From positions 1 to 64,000 of the forward strand of contig CAVSMR010000002.1 in assembly GCA_963729115.1 (NCBI GenBank): DNA of 64,000 nt, given 5' to 3'. The notes beneath the pieces were generated by a model that saw nothing but the letters and a program-made list of their open reading frames with translations, did no database searches and was not told where the DNA came from. This DNA is from Actinophytocola sp963729115. GTDB taxonomy: Bacteria; Actinomycetota; Actinomycetes; Mycobacteriales; Pseudonocardiaceae. Position 1 is the stretch's first letter. Every line of letters starts with the position of its first letter. A program made the position numbers and the translations under genes. This document shows, piece by piece, positions 26,812 through 36,888 of the stretch.

Positions 26812-26858
26812 CTCTATGGAGTTACTCTGCTCTATAGAGTGATGTTCGCATCGCGAAC
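26812..26858. promoter_or_regulatory. Operator-like repeats upstream of the mini-protein/membrane-protein pair
   Basis: CTCTATGGAG (26812-26821) and the perfect palindrome CTCTATAGAG (26830-26839) form direct repeats 18 bp apart. They are followed by GTTCGC-atc-GCGAAC (26844-26858), a perfect 6+3+6 inverted repeat. The segment is markedly AT-richer than its surroundings and lies 73-119 bases before the ATG at 26931. Helical phasing of less than two turns would allow cooperative binding of a small regulator. Confidence 0.5.
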
Positions 26859-26930
26859 ACCCCCGCCACTCCGGTCCCGCTTCCGGCGGTGCCACAGCAT
26901 CGCCGGCCCCCACATGAAGGAACGGCGATC

Positions 26931-27092
26931 ATGCAGGACACCAGCCCGGCAGCCAGCCAGCGTCCCGAGTCGATCACCGGCCGCGACGTCGAAGGCCAGG
27001 CGCGGGTGGAGGTCACCTGGTTCGAGGACTGCGTCGACCAGCCGGCCGACGCGCCGCTCATCGCCTTGCTGCCACTACCGGACTCGTCATGA
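26931..27092 (+). CDS. 53-residue mini-protein with C-terminal TWF..PxDxPL motif, copy A
   Basis: The protein has a polar, probably disordered N-terminal half and a conserved C-terminal block VTWFEDCVDQPADAPLIALL followed by PLPDSS. The same pattern (T-W-F-acidic, a Cys, A/V-D-A/T-P-L, hydrophobic run, P-x-P) ends the mini-protein at 27556-27756, so the two are paralogues. The ATG has GAAGGAA 9 bases upstream. The stop overlaps the start of the membrane-protein gene (ATGA), so the pair is translationally coupled. It is divergent from RHH copy A. I do not recognise the family; a toxin, signalling peptide or adaptor for the membrane protein are all possible. Confidence 0.65.
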   Translation: MQDTSPAASQRPESITGRDVEGQARVEVTWFEDCVDQPADAPLIALLPLPDSS

Positions 27093-27553
27093 ACCCGGCG
27101 CCCGACCCGTCGCGGCTGCTGCGCAGGTTCCGCCGGCCGCCACCCGGCGTGGTCGACGAGGACGGCACCTGGGTGGACCGGGCCGTGCCGGGCAACCGGG
27201 CGCTGATCGCGCGCGGGCGAGAGCTGGAGCTGCGCGCGCAGCAGGCGGAGATCGAGGCGAAGTCCGCGGCGCGGCGGCACTACCTGCGGATGCAGACGTG
27301 GGTGCTGCTCGGCGTCGGCGCGTTGATCCTGCTGACGATCCTCGCCCTGGTGCTGGGCCTGTGGGTGAACGCGATCAGCCCGACGTTCGCGACCGAGCTG
27401 GCCCGCATCACGCTGCCGATCCTGCTGGGCGCCGCCGCGACGATCGTGGGCGCGTTCTTCGGTGTGGGCACGAACGTGCACCCGGGACGGGACTTCGAGA
27501 CCCGGCGGGGCGCCAAACGGGAACGCCGCGGTGGGGAACACGACGGCTCCTAG
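27089..27553 (+). CDS. Two-helix membrane protein in the RHH/mini-protein module
   Basis: The 154-residue protein has a Pro/Arg-rich cytoplasmic head and a charged helix likely to be a coiled coil (ARGRELELRAQQAEIEAKSA, about 42-61). Two transmembrane helices follow at about 70-92 and 101-123, joined by a short loop (NAISPTFATELAR), and a basic Gly/Arg-rich tail ends it. Both termini are predicted cytoplasmic. It overlaps the mini-protein gene by 4 bases and ends 2 bases before the convergent mini-protein copy B. I do not recognise a family. Its place at the centre of an inverted regulator duplication suggests it is the membrane effector or receptor of the module. Confidence 0.65.
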   Translation: MNPAPDPSRLLRRFRRPPPGVVDEDGTWVDRAVPGNRALIARGRELELRAQQAEIEAKSAARRHYLRMQTWVLLGVGALILLTILALVLGLWVNAISPTFATELARITLPILLGAAATIVGAFFGVGTNVHPGRDFETRRGAKRERRGGEHDGS

Positions 27554-27555
27554 CC

Positions 27556-27756
27556 CTACTGGCGGGGGGCCGGGATGAGCAGGAAGAGCGGGGTGTCGAC
27601 AGGACACTCGGAGGCGTCGAACCAGGTCTCGTCGATCGGTTCGATGCCGCTCGTCATCAGCTGCCCGCGCGGCTCGCACACCGGGTCATACAAGTCACCG
27701 TGCACGCGCCAGGTCGCCTGATGTTCGCGGTAAGGGGCGGAGCTTGTGTCTGGCAT
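27556..27756 (-). CDS. 66-residue mini-protein with C-terminal TWF..PxDxPL motif, copy B
   Basis: The protein opens with MPDTSSAPYREHQATWRVHG and ends with ETWFDASECPVDTPLFLLIP plus APRQ. The terminal block matches that of the mini-protein at 26931-27092 at the TWF, Cys, D-x-P-L and P-x-P positions. The N-terminal half is longer and has its own Trp and Cys. The ATG at 27756 has GAGGG about 10 bases upstream; an internal ATG would give only the conserved C-terminal 33 residues. It is divergent from RHH copy B and convergent, with a 2-bp gap, to the membrane-protein gene. Function unknown. Confidence 0.6.
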   Translation of the reverse strand: MPDTSSAPYREHQATWRVHGDLYDPVCEPRGQLMTSGIEPIDETWFDASECPVDTPLFLLIPAPRQ

Positions 27757-27800
27757 GAGCGTGTCGCCCTCCTCGGCGCCAAGCTAAGAGAATAACGCGG

Positions 27801-27882
27801 TGTCGACAGTGGTTCAACAGTCCGTAAGTGTCGATTACGTGTAGCAGTCGTGTTGCATCTGCGCCATCCGCACACCTACACT
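27801..27882 (+). promoter_or_regulatory. Promoter/operator of RHH copy B
   Basis: TTGCAT (27853-27858) and TACACT (27877-27882) are separated by 18 bp and precede the ATG at 27923 by about 40 bases, a reasonable sigma-70-type promoter. The -35 lies inside CGTGTTGCATC (27849-27859), the 11-bp box shared with copy A. A perfect 8-bp palindrome TGTCGACA (27801-27808) and further GTGTCGA half-sites lie upstream, toward mini-protein B. Confidence 0.5.
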
Positions 27883-27922
27883 TACCCCGTTTGGCCTCGA
27901 CCTACCATCACGGGATGTGATC

Positions 27923-28174
27923 ATGTCGGCTAAGAGCGCACGAGCCGAGTCCACGCAAAGCCAGCGCGCGGAGCCGAAGCGGATCAACGTGGCGGTTTCC
28001 CCGGACACGGTCACCGCCCTGGAGAACGTGATCGAGCGCGAGGGCGTGACCCTCACCGAAGCCCTCCGCCGCCTCATCGGTTACGGCGACTTCGTGTACC
28101 GAGCCGTCCGCGAGAACCGCGAACAGCTGGTGGTCAAGGGCCCCGACGGCGCCCGTGAAGTAGTCCTGCTGTAG
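27923..28174 (+). CDS. Ribbon-helix-helix (CopG/Arc-like) regulator, copy B
   Basis: The 83-residue protein has the same domain as copy A: PKRINVAVSPDTVTALENV, then IEREGVTLTEALRRLIGYGD, and the same ending REVVLL. Its N-terminal head is shorter and unrelated in detail. The domain is a ribbon-helix-helix DNA-binding unit that works as a dimer. The ATG at 27923 is 6 bases inside an alternative GTG start. It is divergent from mini-protein B and has a promoter sharing an 11-bp box with copy A, so both regulators are probably under common, perhaps mutual, control. The convergent glyQS gene ends 12 bases beyond its stop. Confidence 0.75.
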   Translation: MSAKSARAESTQSQRAEPKRINVAVSPDTVTALENVIEREGVTLTEALRRLIGYGDFVYRAVRENREQLVVKGPDGAREVVLL

Positions 28175-28186
28175 CTGCCAGTGGCG

Positions 28187-31157
<2,971 letters not shown>

Positions 31158-31191
31158 GGTCAGCACCGCACAACCCTAATGTTTCCCCTCG

Positions 31192-32058
31192 ATGGACGAG
31201 TCGATGGGCCACCGCGGGCCGGTACGTCACACTCGACGGGTGCTGCAGGTGCTCGCCGTGGTGATGGCGCTCGTCCTCGTGGTGCTCACGCTCGCCTACG
31301 TCTTCCAGCGCAAGCTGATCTACCTGCCGTCGACCGACCCGGTGCCGCCGGCCGGCACGGTCCTGCCCGGCGCCCACGACGTGCGGCTGACGACCGCGGA
31401 CGGGCTGACGCTCGGCGCCTGGTACGTGCCCGCGACGGCCGGCGACCTCGGCGTGACGGTGTTGCTCGCGCACGGCAACGCGGGTGACCGGGCGATGCGC
31501 GCGCCGCTCGCGCGCACGCTGGCCGCGCGTGGGATGTCCGTGCTGCTGCTCGACTACCGCGGCTACGGCGGCAACCCCGGCGACCCGACCGAGGAGGGCC
31601 TCGCGCTCGACGTGCGCGCGGCGCGGTCGTACCTGGTCGACGAGCTGAAGGTGCCCCCGGGGCGGCTGGTCTACTTCGGGGAGAGCCTCGGCTGCGCGGT
31701 GGTCACCGAACTGGCCACCGAGCACCCGCCCGGCGGGTTGCTGCTGCGCTCACCCTTCACGGCCCTGGCCGACGCGGCGGCCGAGCACTACCCGTTCCTG
31801 CCGGTGCGCCTGCTGCTGAAGGACCGGTACCCGCTGGCCGAGCGGATCCGCGAGGTCCGCGTGCCGACCGTCGTCGTGTACGGGTCCGGGGACACCGTCA
31901 TCCCGCCAGAGCAGAGCCGGGCCGTGGCGCGTGTGGCGGGCGGACCCGTCACATCCATCGAGGAGCCCGGGGTCGACCACAACGACCCTGAGCTATTCGG
32001 CGGCCCCCGACTGGCCGACGCCGCGGCCCGGCTCTCCGTTCAGGTGGCGGCCGGTTAG
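31192..32058 (+). CDS. Membrane-anchored alpha/beta hydrolase (BEM46/ABHD13-like)
   Basis: The 288-residue protein has one N-terminal transmembrane helix (about 17-40) followed by FQRKLIYLPSTDPVPP, a start typical of BEM46/ABHD13-type hydrolases. The fold shows LLAHGNAGDRA (oxyanion), the nucleophile elbow YFGESLGCAV with Ser, an acid in VYGSGDTVIPPEQS, and a His in EPGVDHNDPELF. It is expected to be an esterase or thioesterase acting at the membrane; the substrate is unknown. It is divergent from glyQS with only 34 bases between the starts. Its last codon overlaps the stop of the convergent whiB3-like gene by 4 bases. Confidence 0.85.
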   Translation: MDESMGHRGPVRHTRRVLQVLAVVMALVLVVLTLAYVFQRKLIYLPSTDPVPPAGTVLPGAHDVRLTTADGLTLGAWYVPATAGDLGVTVLLAHGNAGDRAMRAPLARTLAARGMSVLLLDYRGYGGNPGDPTEEGLALDVRAARSYLVDELKVPPGRLVYFGESLGCAVVTELATEHPPGGLLLRSPFTALADAAAEHYPFLPVRLLLKDRYPLAERIREVRVPTVVVYGSGDTVIPPEQSRAVARVAGGPVTSIEEPGVDHNDPELFGGPRLADAAARLSVQVAAG

Positions 32059-32354
32059 GCCACGTGTTCGTCCCGGCGCTTGCGGTGGGCGTAGGCGGCA
32101 CGGCGCTCGCCTTCGTCCAGGCCTCCCCAGATTCCGTAGGGCTCGAACACGGTGAGTGCGTGGTGCCGGCACTCGACGATGACCGGGCACGACTTGCAGA
32201 TCTCCTTCGCCCGCGCGATGCGCTGCTCGCGGGCCTGCCCGCGCTCGGCGCGCGGATGGAAGAACATGTCGCTGTTCTGGCCGCGGCACGAGCCCAGGCG
32301 TTGCCAGTCCCAGGTCTCCGACACGGGTCCCGGCAGCCTCGACATGTCAACCAT
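32055..32354 (-). CDS. WhiB-family iron-sulfur regulator (WhiB3/WhiD type)
   Basis: The 99-residue protein begins MVDMSRLPGPVSETWDW, and contains SCRGQNSDMFFHP, ERGQAREQRIARAKEIC, CKSCPVIVEC and EPYGIWGGLDEGERR. The four cysteines (C-x29-C-x2-C-x5-C pattern) hold a [4Fe-4S] cluster and the GIWGG turn contacts the sigma factor. The order and spacing match WhiB3 of mycobacteria and WhiD of streptomycetes, redox-linked transcription factors acting with the principal sigma factor. AAGGAG lies 8 bases before the ATG at 32354. It is divergent from ku, with 152 bases of shared upstream DNA. Confidence 0.92.
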   Translation of the reverse strand: MVDMSRLPGPVSETWDWQRLGSCRGQNSDMFFHPRAERGQAREQRIARAKEICKSCPVIVECRHHALTVFEPYGIWGGLDEGERRAAYAHRKRRDEHVA

Positions 32355-32506
32355 GGGTCCGCTCCTTAAGAGATCGCGCGTGGGCGTGCAATCGGGTGGT
32401 ACCCGGCTCGTTCGCAACGCAAACCAGAAAGGTGCGGACTGGTGCATCGTTCCGCGGAGGGGTCATGATGATCGGGTAAGGACGGCGGGTGGGGAGGGCA
32501 GTAGCA

Positions 32507-33454
32507 GTGGCGAGACCGATCTGGAGCGGAGCGATCAACTTCGGTCTGGTGACCATCCCGGTCGAGCTGTACAGCGCGACCGAGGACCACACGATCAGCT
32601 TCCGGCAGTTCGAGCGGGGGACGTCGGACCGGATCCGGTACAAGCGGGTGAACGAGCGGACCGGCAAGGAGGTGGCGTACTCCGACATCGTGAAGGGCGC
32701 CGACCTCGGCGGCGGCGAGTACGTGATCATCGAGCCGGACGAGCTGGACGCCATCGCGCCCGGCCGGTCGCGGACGATCGACATCAACTCGTTCGTCGAG
32801 CTCGACGACATCGACCCGGTCCATTTCCAGAAGACCTACTGGCTGGCCCCGGCCAAGGAGGAGTACGGCAAGTCCTACTCGCTGCTGCTCCAGGCCATGG
32901 AGAAGTCCAACCGGGCCGGCATCGCGACGTTCGTGATGCGCGGCAAGGAGTACCTGACCGCGGTGCGGGCCGGCGACGGGATGCTGGTGCTGAACACGCT
33001 GCTTTTCCCCGAGGACATCCGCGACCCCGCCAAGGAGCTCAAGTCGCTGCCGGAGGTCACGACCGCGCGCGGCAAGGAGATCGAGATGGCGACGAGCCTG
33101 ATCGACTCGATGACCGACGAGTGGCGGCCCGAGGACTACCACGACACGTACACCGAGCAGGTCGAGAAGCTGATCGAGGACAAGCGCGCGGGCAAGGAGA
33201 TCGTCGCCGAGACCGCGCCGAGCGAGCCGACGAAGGTCGTGGACCTGTTCGAGGCGCTGTCCAAGAGCGTCGAGAGCCGCAAGAAGCGCCGCGACACGCC
33301 CGCCGCCGACTCGGCCGGGGAGGACCTGTCCAGCCTCAGCAAGGCTGATCTCGACAAGCTGGCCCGCGACCTCGACGTCAAGGGCCGGTCCAAGATGAGC
33401 CGCGACGAGCTGGAGGAGGCCGTCACGGCGGCGAAGAGCGCGGGCGCCGCCTAG
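32507..33454 (+). CDS. ku: Ku protein for non-homologous end joining, with C-terminal SAP-like extension
   Basis: The 315-residue protein begins VARPIWSGAINFGLVTIPVE and has the Ku core ring residues (HTISFRQF, RYKRVNERTGKEV, YWLAPAKEEYGKSYSLL). The GTG at 32507 has GGGAGGG upstream; a GTG at 32489 is possible. Bacterial Ku forms a homodimeric ring on DNA ends and recruits the ligase LigD. After the core, a Lys-rich linker leads to LSSLSKADLDKLARDLDVKG and a following helix, a SAP/Rho-N-like DNA-binding unit seen in some actinobacterial Ku proteins. No ligD lies in the window, so the partner is elsewhere. It is divergent from the whiB3-like gene. Confidence 0.93.
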   Translation: MARPIWSGAINFGLVTIPVELYSATEDHTISFRQFERGTSDRIRYKRVNERTGKEVAYSDIVKGADLGGGEYVIIEPDELDAIAPGRSRTIDINSFVELDDIDPVHFQKTYWLAPAKEEYGKSYSLLLQAMEKSNRAGIATFVMRGKEYLTAVRAGDGMLVLNTLLFPEDIRDPAKELKSLPEVTTARGKEIEMATSLIDSMTDEWRPEDYHDTYTEQVEKLIEDKRAGKEIVAETAPSEPTKVVDLFEALSKSVESRKKRRDTPAADSAGEDLSSLSKADLDKLARDLDVKGRSKMSRDELEEAVTAAKSAGAA

Positions 33455-33491
33455 CCAGGGCCGCCTCCCCGGCAGTCGGCTGGTTACGTGG

Positions 33492-34583
33492 CTACTTGGC
33501 GCGCTTGTAGAACGGGAGCTTGACCACGTCGACCGGGGACGGCTTGCCCCGCACGTCCACCGCCAGCTTCGTGCCCGGCGCGGACAGGGCCGGCGGGACG
33601 TAGGCCATCGCGATCGGGTGGCCCAGGGTCGGCGACAGGGCGCCGCTGGTGACCTCGCCGACCCGGGTGTCGCCGTCGAGGACCGGGTAGCCGTGCCGCG
33701 GCGCCCGCCGGCCCTCGCCGATCAGGCCCACCAGTGTGGCCGACGCCTCGACGCGGCTGCGCTGCAGCAGCGCGGCCCGGCCGACGAAGTCCGCCGACTT
33801 GTCGAACTTGACCACCCGGCCCAGCCCCGCGTCGAACGGGCTCATCTCCACCGTGAGCTCATTGCCGTACAGCGGCATGCCCGCCTCCAGCCGCAGCGTG
33901 TCCCGGCACGCGAGCCCGGCCGGCAGCAGCGACGTCCCGCCCGCGCCGGTCAGCGTCCGCCACACGTCCGGGGCGTGCGGCGCCTCCGCGTAGACCTCGA
34001 AGCCGTCCTCGCCGGTGTAGCCGGTGCGGGCCAGCAGCACGTCGTGGTCGCCGATCCGCGTCGGGGCCGAGCCGTAGTACGGCAGCGCGTCGAGGTCGGC
34101 GTCGCACACCTTCCCGATGATCCCGGCCGCGAGCGGCCCCTGGACCGCGATCAGCGCGCAGTCCCGAGAGCGGTCCGCCACCTCGACCGTGAACCCCTCC
34201 GCGCGGTTGCCCAGCTCCGCCGCGACCACCTCGGCGTTCGACGCGTTCGCCACCACCATGAAGTGGTCCTCGCCGAGCCGGTACACGACGAGGTCGTCGA
34301 GCACGCCGCCGTCCGCGTCGCAGATCATCGTGTACCGGGCCCGGCCGACCTTCACCCCGGACAGGTTGCCGACCAGCGCGTAGTCCAGCGCCCGGGACGC
34401 CTCCGGACCGGTCAGCTCGATCTCACCCATGTGCGAGAGGTCGAACAGCCCGGCAGCCTCCCGGACCGCCTTGTGCTCGGCCAGCTCGCTGCCGTAACGC
34501 AGCGGCATCGACCACCCGGCGAAGTCGGTGAAGGTCGCCCCGAGCTCGGTGTGGACATCGTGCAGCGGAGATGGTGTGGTCAT
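33492..34583 (-). CDS. gcvT: Aminomethyltransferase, T-protein of the glycine cleavage system
   Basis: The 363-residue protein starts SPLHDVHTELGATFTDFAGW and includes LFDLSHMGEIE, the tetrahydrofolate-site region AVQGPLA, LARTGYTGEDGFEVY with its conserved Asp/Glu, and the C-terminal barrel SPFDAGLGRVVKFDK...GEVTSGALSPTL. It takes the aminomethyl group from the H-protein to tetrahydrofolate, releasing ammonia. gcvH and gcvP are not adjacent, so the system is dispersed, as is common in actinobacteria. The ATG at 34583 has AGGATCGAGG upstream. It sits 56 bases downstream of the membrane-protein gene of the sigma-factor pair, but terminator or promoter signals between them are not clear. Confidence 0.93.
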   Translation of the reverse strand: MTTPSPLHDVHTELGATFTDFAGWSMPLRYGSELAEHKAVREAAGLFDLSHMGEIELTGPEASRALDYALVGNLSGVKVGRARYTMICDADGGVLDDLVVYRLGEDHFMVVANASNAEVVAAELGNRAEGFTVEVADRSRDCALIAVQGPLAAGIIGKVCDADLDALPYYGSAPTRIGDHDVLLARTGYTGEDGFEVYAEAPHAPDVWRTLTGAGGTSLLPAGLACRDTLRLEAGMPLYGNELTVEMSPFDAGLGRVVKFDKSADFVGRAALLQRSRVEASATLVGLIGEGRRAPRHGYPVLDGDTRVGEVTSGALSPTLGHPIAMAYVPPALSAPGTKLAVDVRGKPSPVDVVKLPFYKRAK

Positions 34584-34639
34584 GCCTCGATCCTGCCTGT
34601 CCGCCCGCCCGCCGGGAACCGGGGGTACCGGTGCGATCC

Positions 34640-35533
34640 TCACTTCGGGTACATCGTCACCCGGGGATCCAAGGCGATCTGCTTCAGCTGCTCGTGCGTG
34701 AACGGGATCTTCGACGCGGTCGGCGGCCCGGGGTACTTGCCGGACGTGGCCATGTTCGCCGCCTCGACGAGCACGTACGTCTGGTCCGGCCGCACCACGT
34801 CCACCCGGAGCGTCCTGGATCCCTTCGCCGCGGCGCCCTTGCCCAGCCCCGTCAGCATCACCAGGTCGCCGCCGGCGGTCGTCTCCGTGCGGCAGTCCGA
34901 CTGGTCGACCGCGACGCCCGGTTCGTCGCATTGGATGCTGCTCGCGTCGCCGGCCCACCCGCCCGACCGCGCGACCAGCACCGAGACGCTGCCCGTGCCG
35001 TCCGCCGACTTCACACTGGCCTCCCCCATGTAGTAGTCCTCGCCGCCCTGGCAGCCGCCGCTGATCGGCTTCGGCGTGGAGAACCAGTGGTAGAACTCGA
35101 GGGGACCGAGGTGCTTGCCCGCCCGGTTCTTCGCGATGGGGTTCCGCTCCAGGGTGGCGCCCGGGCCCAGCCTGCTCGACACCACGTCGGTCAGCACGGC
35201 CGTGAGCCGGTCCTCGGTGACGGCGGGCTTCTCCGGCTGCGGTGGCGCGGTCGAGAACATGCCCGCGCACGGGTCCTCGCTCGTCGGGGCCGCCGGGGAC
35301 GTCGCCCTGGTCGTGCTGGGCGGGCCCGCCGGGGCGTAGCCGCCCGCGTCGTCGGACTGCGCCACCAGGGCCACGGCGCCGAGCAGCACCGCGACCGCCG
35401 CCACGGTCGCCAGCGCGGGACTCGCGAGCCGGCGCCTGCGGTCCGCGCGGCGCCCGCGCGCGATCACGGCCTCCACGTCCACAGTGGACGGTGGAACCTC
35501 CCCGATCGCGGCGTCGAACAGGTTCTGGCTCAT
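34640..35533 (-). CDS. Membrane protein encoded behind a SigE-family sigma factor
   Basis: The 297-residue protein has a 40-residue cytoplasmic head (MSQNLFDAAIGEVPPSTVDV), a run RRADRRRR, one transmembrane helix (about 46-66), a Thr/Pro-rich stalk and an outer domain with four or five cysteines (DPCAGMF, SGGCQGG, IQCDEPG, DCRTET). The ATG at 35533 has GGAGAAAAGG upstream and lies 16 bases after the sigma-factor stop, so the two are one operon. Position and topology suggest a regulator of that sigma factor, but no anti-sigma zinc motif or ASD domain is seen. Could equally be a surface protein under its control. Confidence 0.65.
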   Translation of the reverse strand: MSQNLFDAAIGEVPPSTVDVEAVIARGRRADRRRRLASPALATVAAVAVLLGAVALVAQSDDAGGYAPAGPPSTTRATSPAAPTSEDPCAGMFSTAPPQPEKPAVTEDRLTAVLTDVVSSRLGPGATLERNPIAKNRAGKHLGPLEFYHWFSTPKPISGGCQGGEDYYMGEASVKSADGTGSVSVLVARSGGWAGDASSIQCDEPGVAVDQSDCRTETTAGGDLVMLTGLGKGAAAKGSRTLRVDVVRPDQTYVLVEAANMATSGKYPGPPTASKIPFTHEQLKQIALDPRVTMYPK

Positions 35534-35549
35534 GTCCTTTTCTCCGTTG

Positions 35550-36047
35550 CTAGTCACGGGTAACCGCCTCGGCCCGTGAGCGCAGCGTGTCGAGCCCCCG
35601 CGAGGTCTGGCTCTTCACGGTGCCCTCGGTACAGCCGAGGATCTCGGCGGTCTCCTCCACCGAGAGATCGCAGTAGAGGCGCAGCACGACGGCGGCCCGC
35701 CGCCGCTTCGGCAGCCCGTCGAGCAGGTCGAGCAGCTGCTCGCGGTCGACGACGCGGTACTCCGCGACCGACTCGAGCTCCGGCAGCCGTTCGGTGGGCT
35801 CCTCCCGGCGGCGCCACGGCCGGCGCTTCTCGTCCAGCCACACCCGCAGGAGGATCCGGCGCACGTAGGCGTCGACACCGTGGCTGCCCCCGACGCGCGC
35901 CCAGTGCCGGTAGAGCTTGCCGATGGTGATCGACACGAGGTCGTCGGCCGTGTGCCAGTCCCGGCACAGCAAGTACGCCACCCGCCGCATGACTTCCATC
36001 CGGCCGGACACGTAGTCGCGATAAGCCGCTTCCTCGGACCGTTTCAC
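35550..36047 (-). CDS. SigE-family ECF-type RNA polymerase sigma factor
   Basis: The 165-residue protein has region 2 (MRRVAYLLCRDWHTADDLVSITIGKLY) and region 4 (LPKRRRAAVVLRLYCDLS, then VEETAEILGCTEGTVKSQTS). The order, length and the ending SRGLDTLR are those of the actinobacterial SigE-family of extracytoplasmic-function sigma factors. It should direct RNA polymerase to a small regulon in response to an envelope or other signal. The adjoining membrane-protein gene is the obvious candidate partner. Promoter elements for autoregulation are not obvious in the 100-bp divergent gap. No -35 resembling AAC is evident near the start. Confidence 0.9.
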   Translation of the reverse strand: MKRSEEAAYRDYVSGRMEVMRRVAYLLCRDWHTADDLVSITIGKLYRHWARVGGSHGVDAYVRRILLRVWLDEKRRPWRRREEPTERLPELESVAEYRVVDREQLLDLLDGLPKRRRAAVVLRLYCDLSVEETAEILGCTEGTVKSQTSRGLDTLRSRAEAVTRD

Positions 36048-36147
36048 CGGTTCCTCCCTGTGCTCGCCCCTATGCCCTGATCAACGCGTCGCTGCGGGGC
36101 CGGGGTTGCTCGAAGCCGGGACAAGATGCGGCTGACATGATGCGGCA

Positions 36148-36888
36148 ATGCCCCGCTTCCACCACACCATGGCGATCACGGCCGTCGACCGGGCCTGGTT
36201 CGAGCGTCTGGTGCTGCTCACCCACGACGCCGCCAAGGACGTCCTCGGTTCCGCCGAGTGCCCGCTCACCGAGGGCGAGGCCCTCGCACCGGGCGCGCGG
36301 TACACGGCACCCGAGGGCGGCGCCCGGCTCTCGCTCACGTCATGGGACCCGGACGGCGCGACGGCCGGCCGGCTGGAGACCGACGGCGAGGACATCACGA
36401 CGTCGTGGACCGGCGAGCTGCACGGCGTGCACGCGCCCCGGACCGCCACGCTCGGCAACGAGGTGCGGGCCGGCCACGCCGGCGGGATCGCCGCCTCGAC
36501 GGTCGAGACGCGGGTGGACCTCGACGGCTGGTGGTCAGCGGCGGCCGGAGACCATGCCGAGGACGCGGCACCGGTCACGGGGATCGCGCGGTACCGGGTG
36601 TTCGAGCTCGCCTACGAGCTCACGCCCGCGCCAGGACCGGACGGGGACCTGAACCTCGCGGTCGCCGTCGACCTGCGCGGGCACGGGTTCGCCCGGCTCG
36701 TGCTCGCCCTGGCCCTGCCGGTGCGCAACCGGCTGTGGCGGCGCTACGTCGGCGAGCTGGACGAGGTCGCGCGGAAGTGGAACGAGGGGCTGCCGCGCCT
36801 GCGGGCCATGCCCGAGGAGGAGCTGGCGCAGCTCGTCGCGGACCGGGTCCGGGCACTGCTGCGCGGTCAGTCGAGCCGGAAGCCGTAG
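36148..36888 (+). CDS. Conserved hypothetical protein
   Basis: The 246-residue soluble protein opens MPRFHHTMAITAVDRAWF and is rich in beta-strands in its middle (SWDPDGATAGRLETDGEDI). A late segment LDGWWSAAAGDHAEDAAP precedes RVFELAYELTP. The last 60 residues are a helical region (VRNRLWRRYVGELDEVARKW). It has no signal peptide, no membrane helix and no motif that I recognise. The 3' end overlaps the convergent cbiO gene by 22 bases. The start is taken as the first in-frame ATG; the ribosome site is weak. Codon usage and frame openness support it as a real gene. Confidence 0.6.
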   Translation: MPRFHHTMAITAVDRAWFERLVLLTHDAAKDVLGSAECPLTEGEALAPGARYTAPEGGARLSLTSWDPDGATAGRLETDGEDITTSWTGELHGVHAPRTATLGNEVRAGHAGGIAASTVETRVDLDGWWSAAAGDHAEDAAPVTGIARYRVFELAYELTPAPGPDGDLNLAVAVDLRGHGFARLVLALALPVRNRLWRRYVGELDEVARKWNEGLPRLRAMPEEELAQLVADRVRALLRGQSSRKP

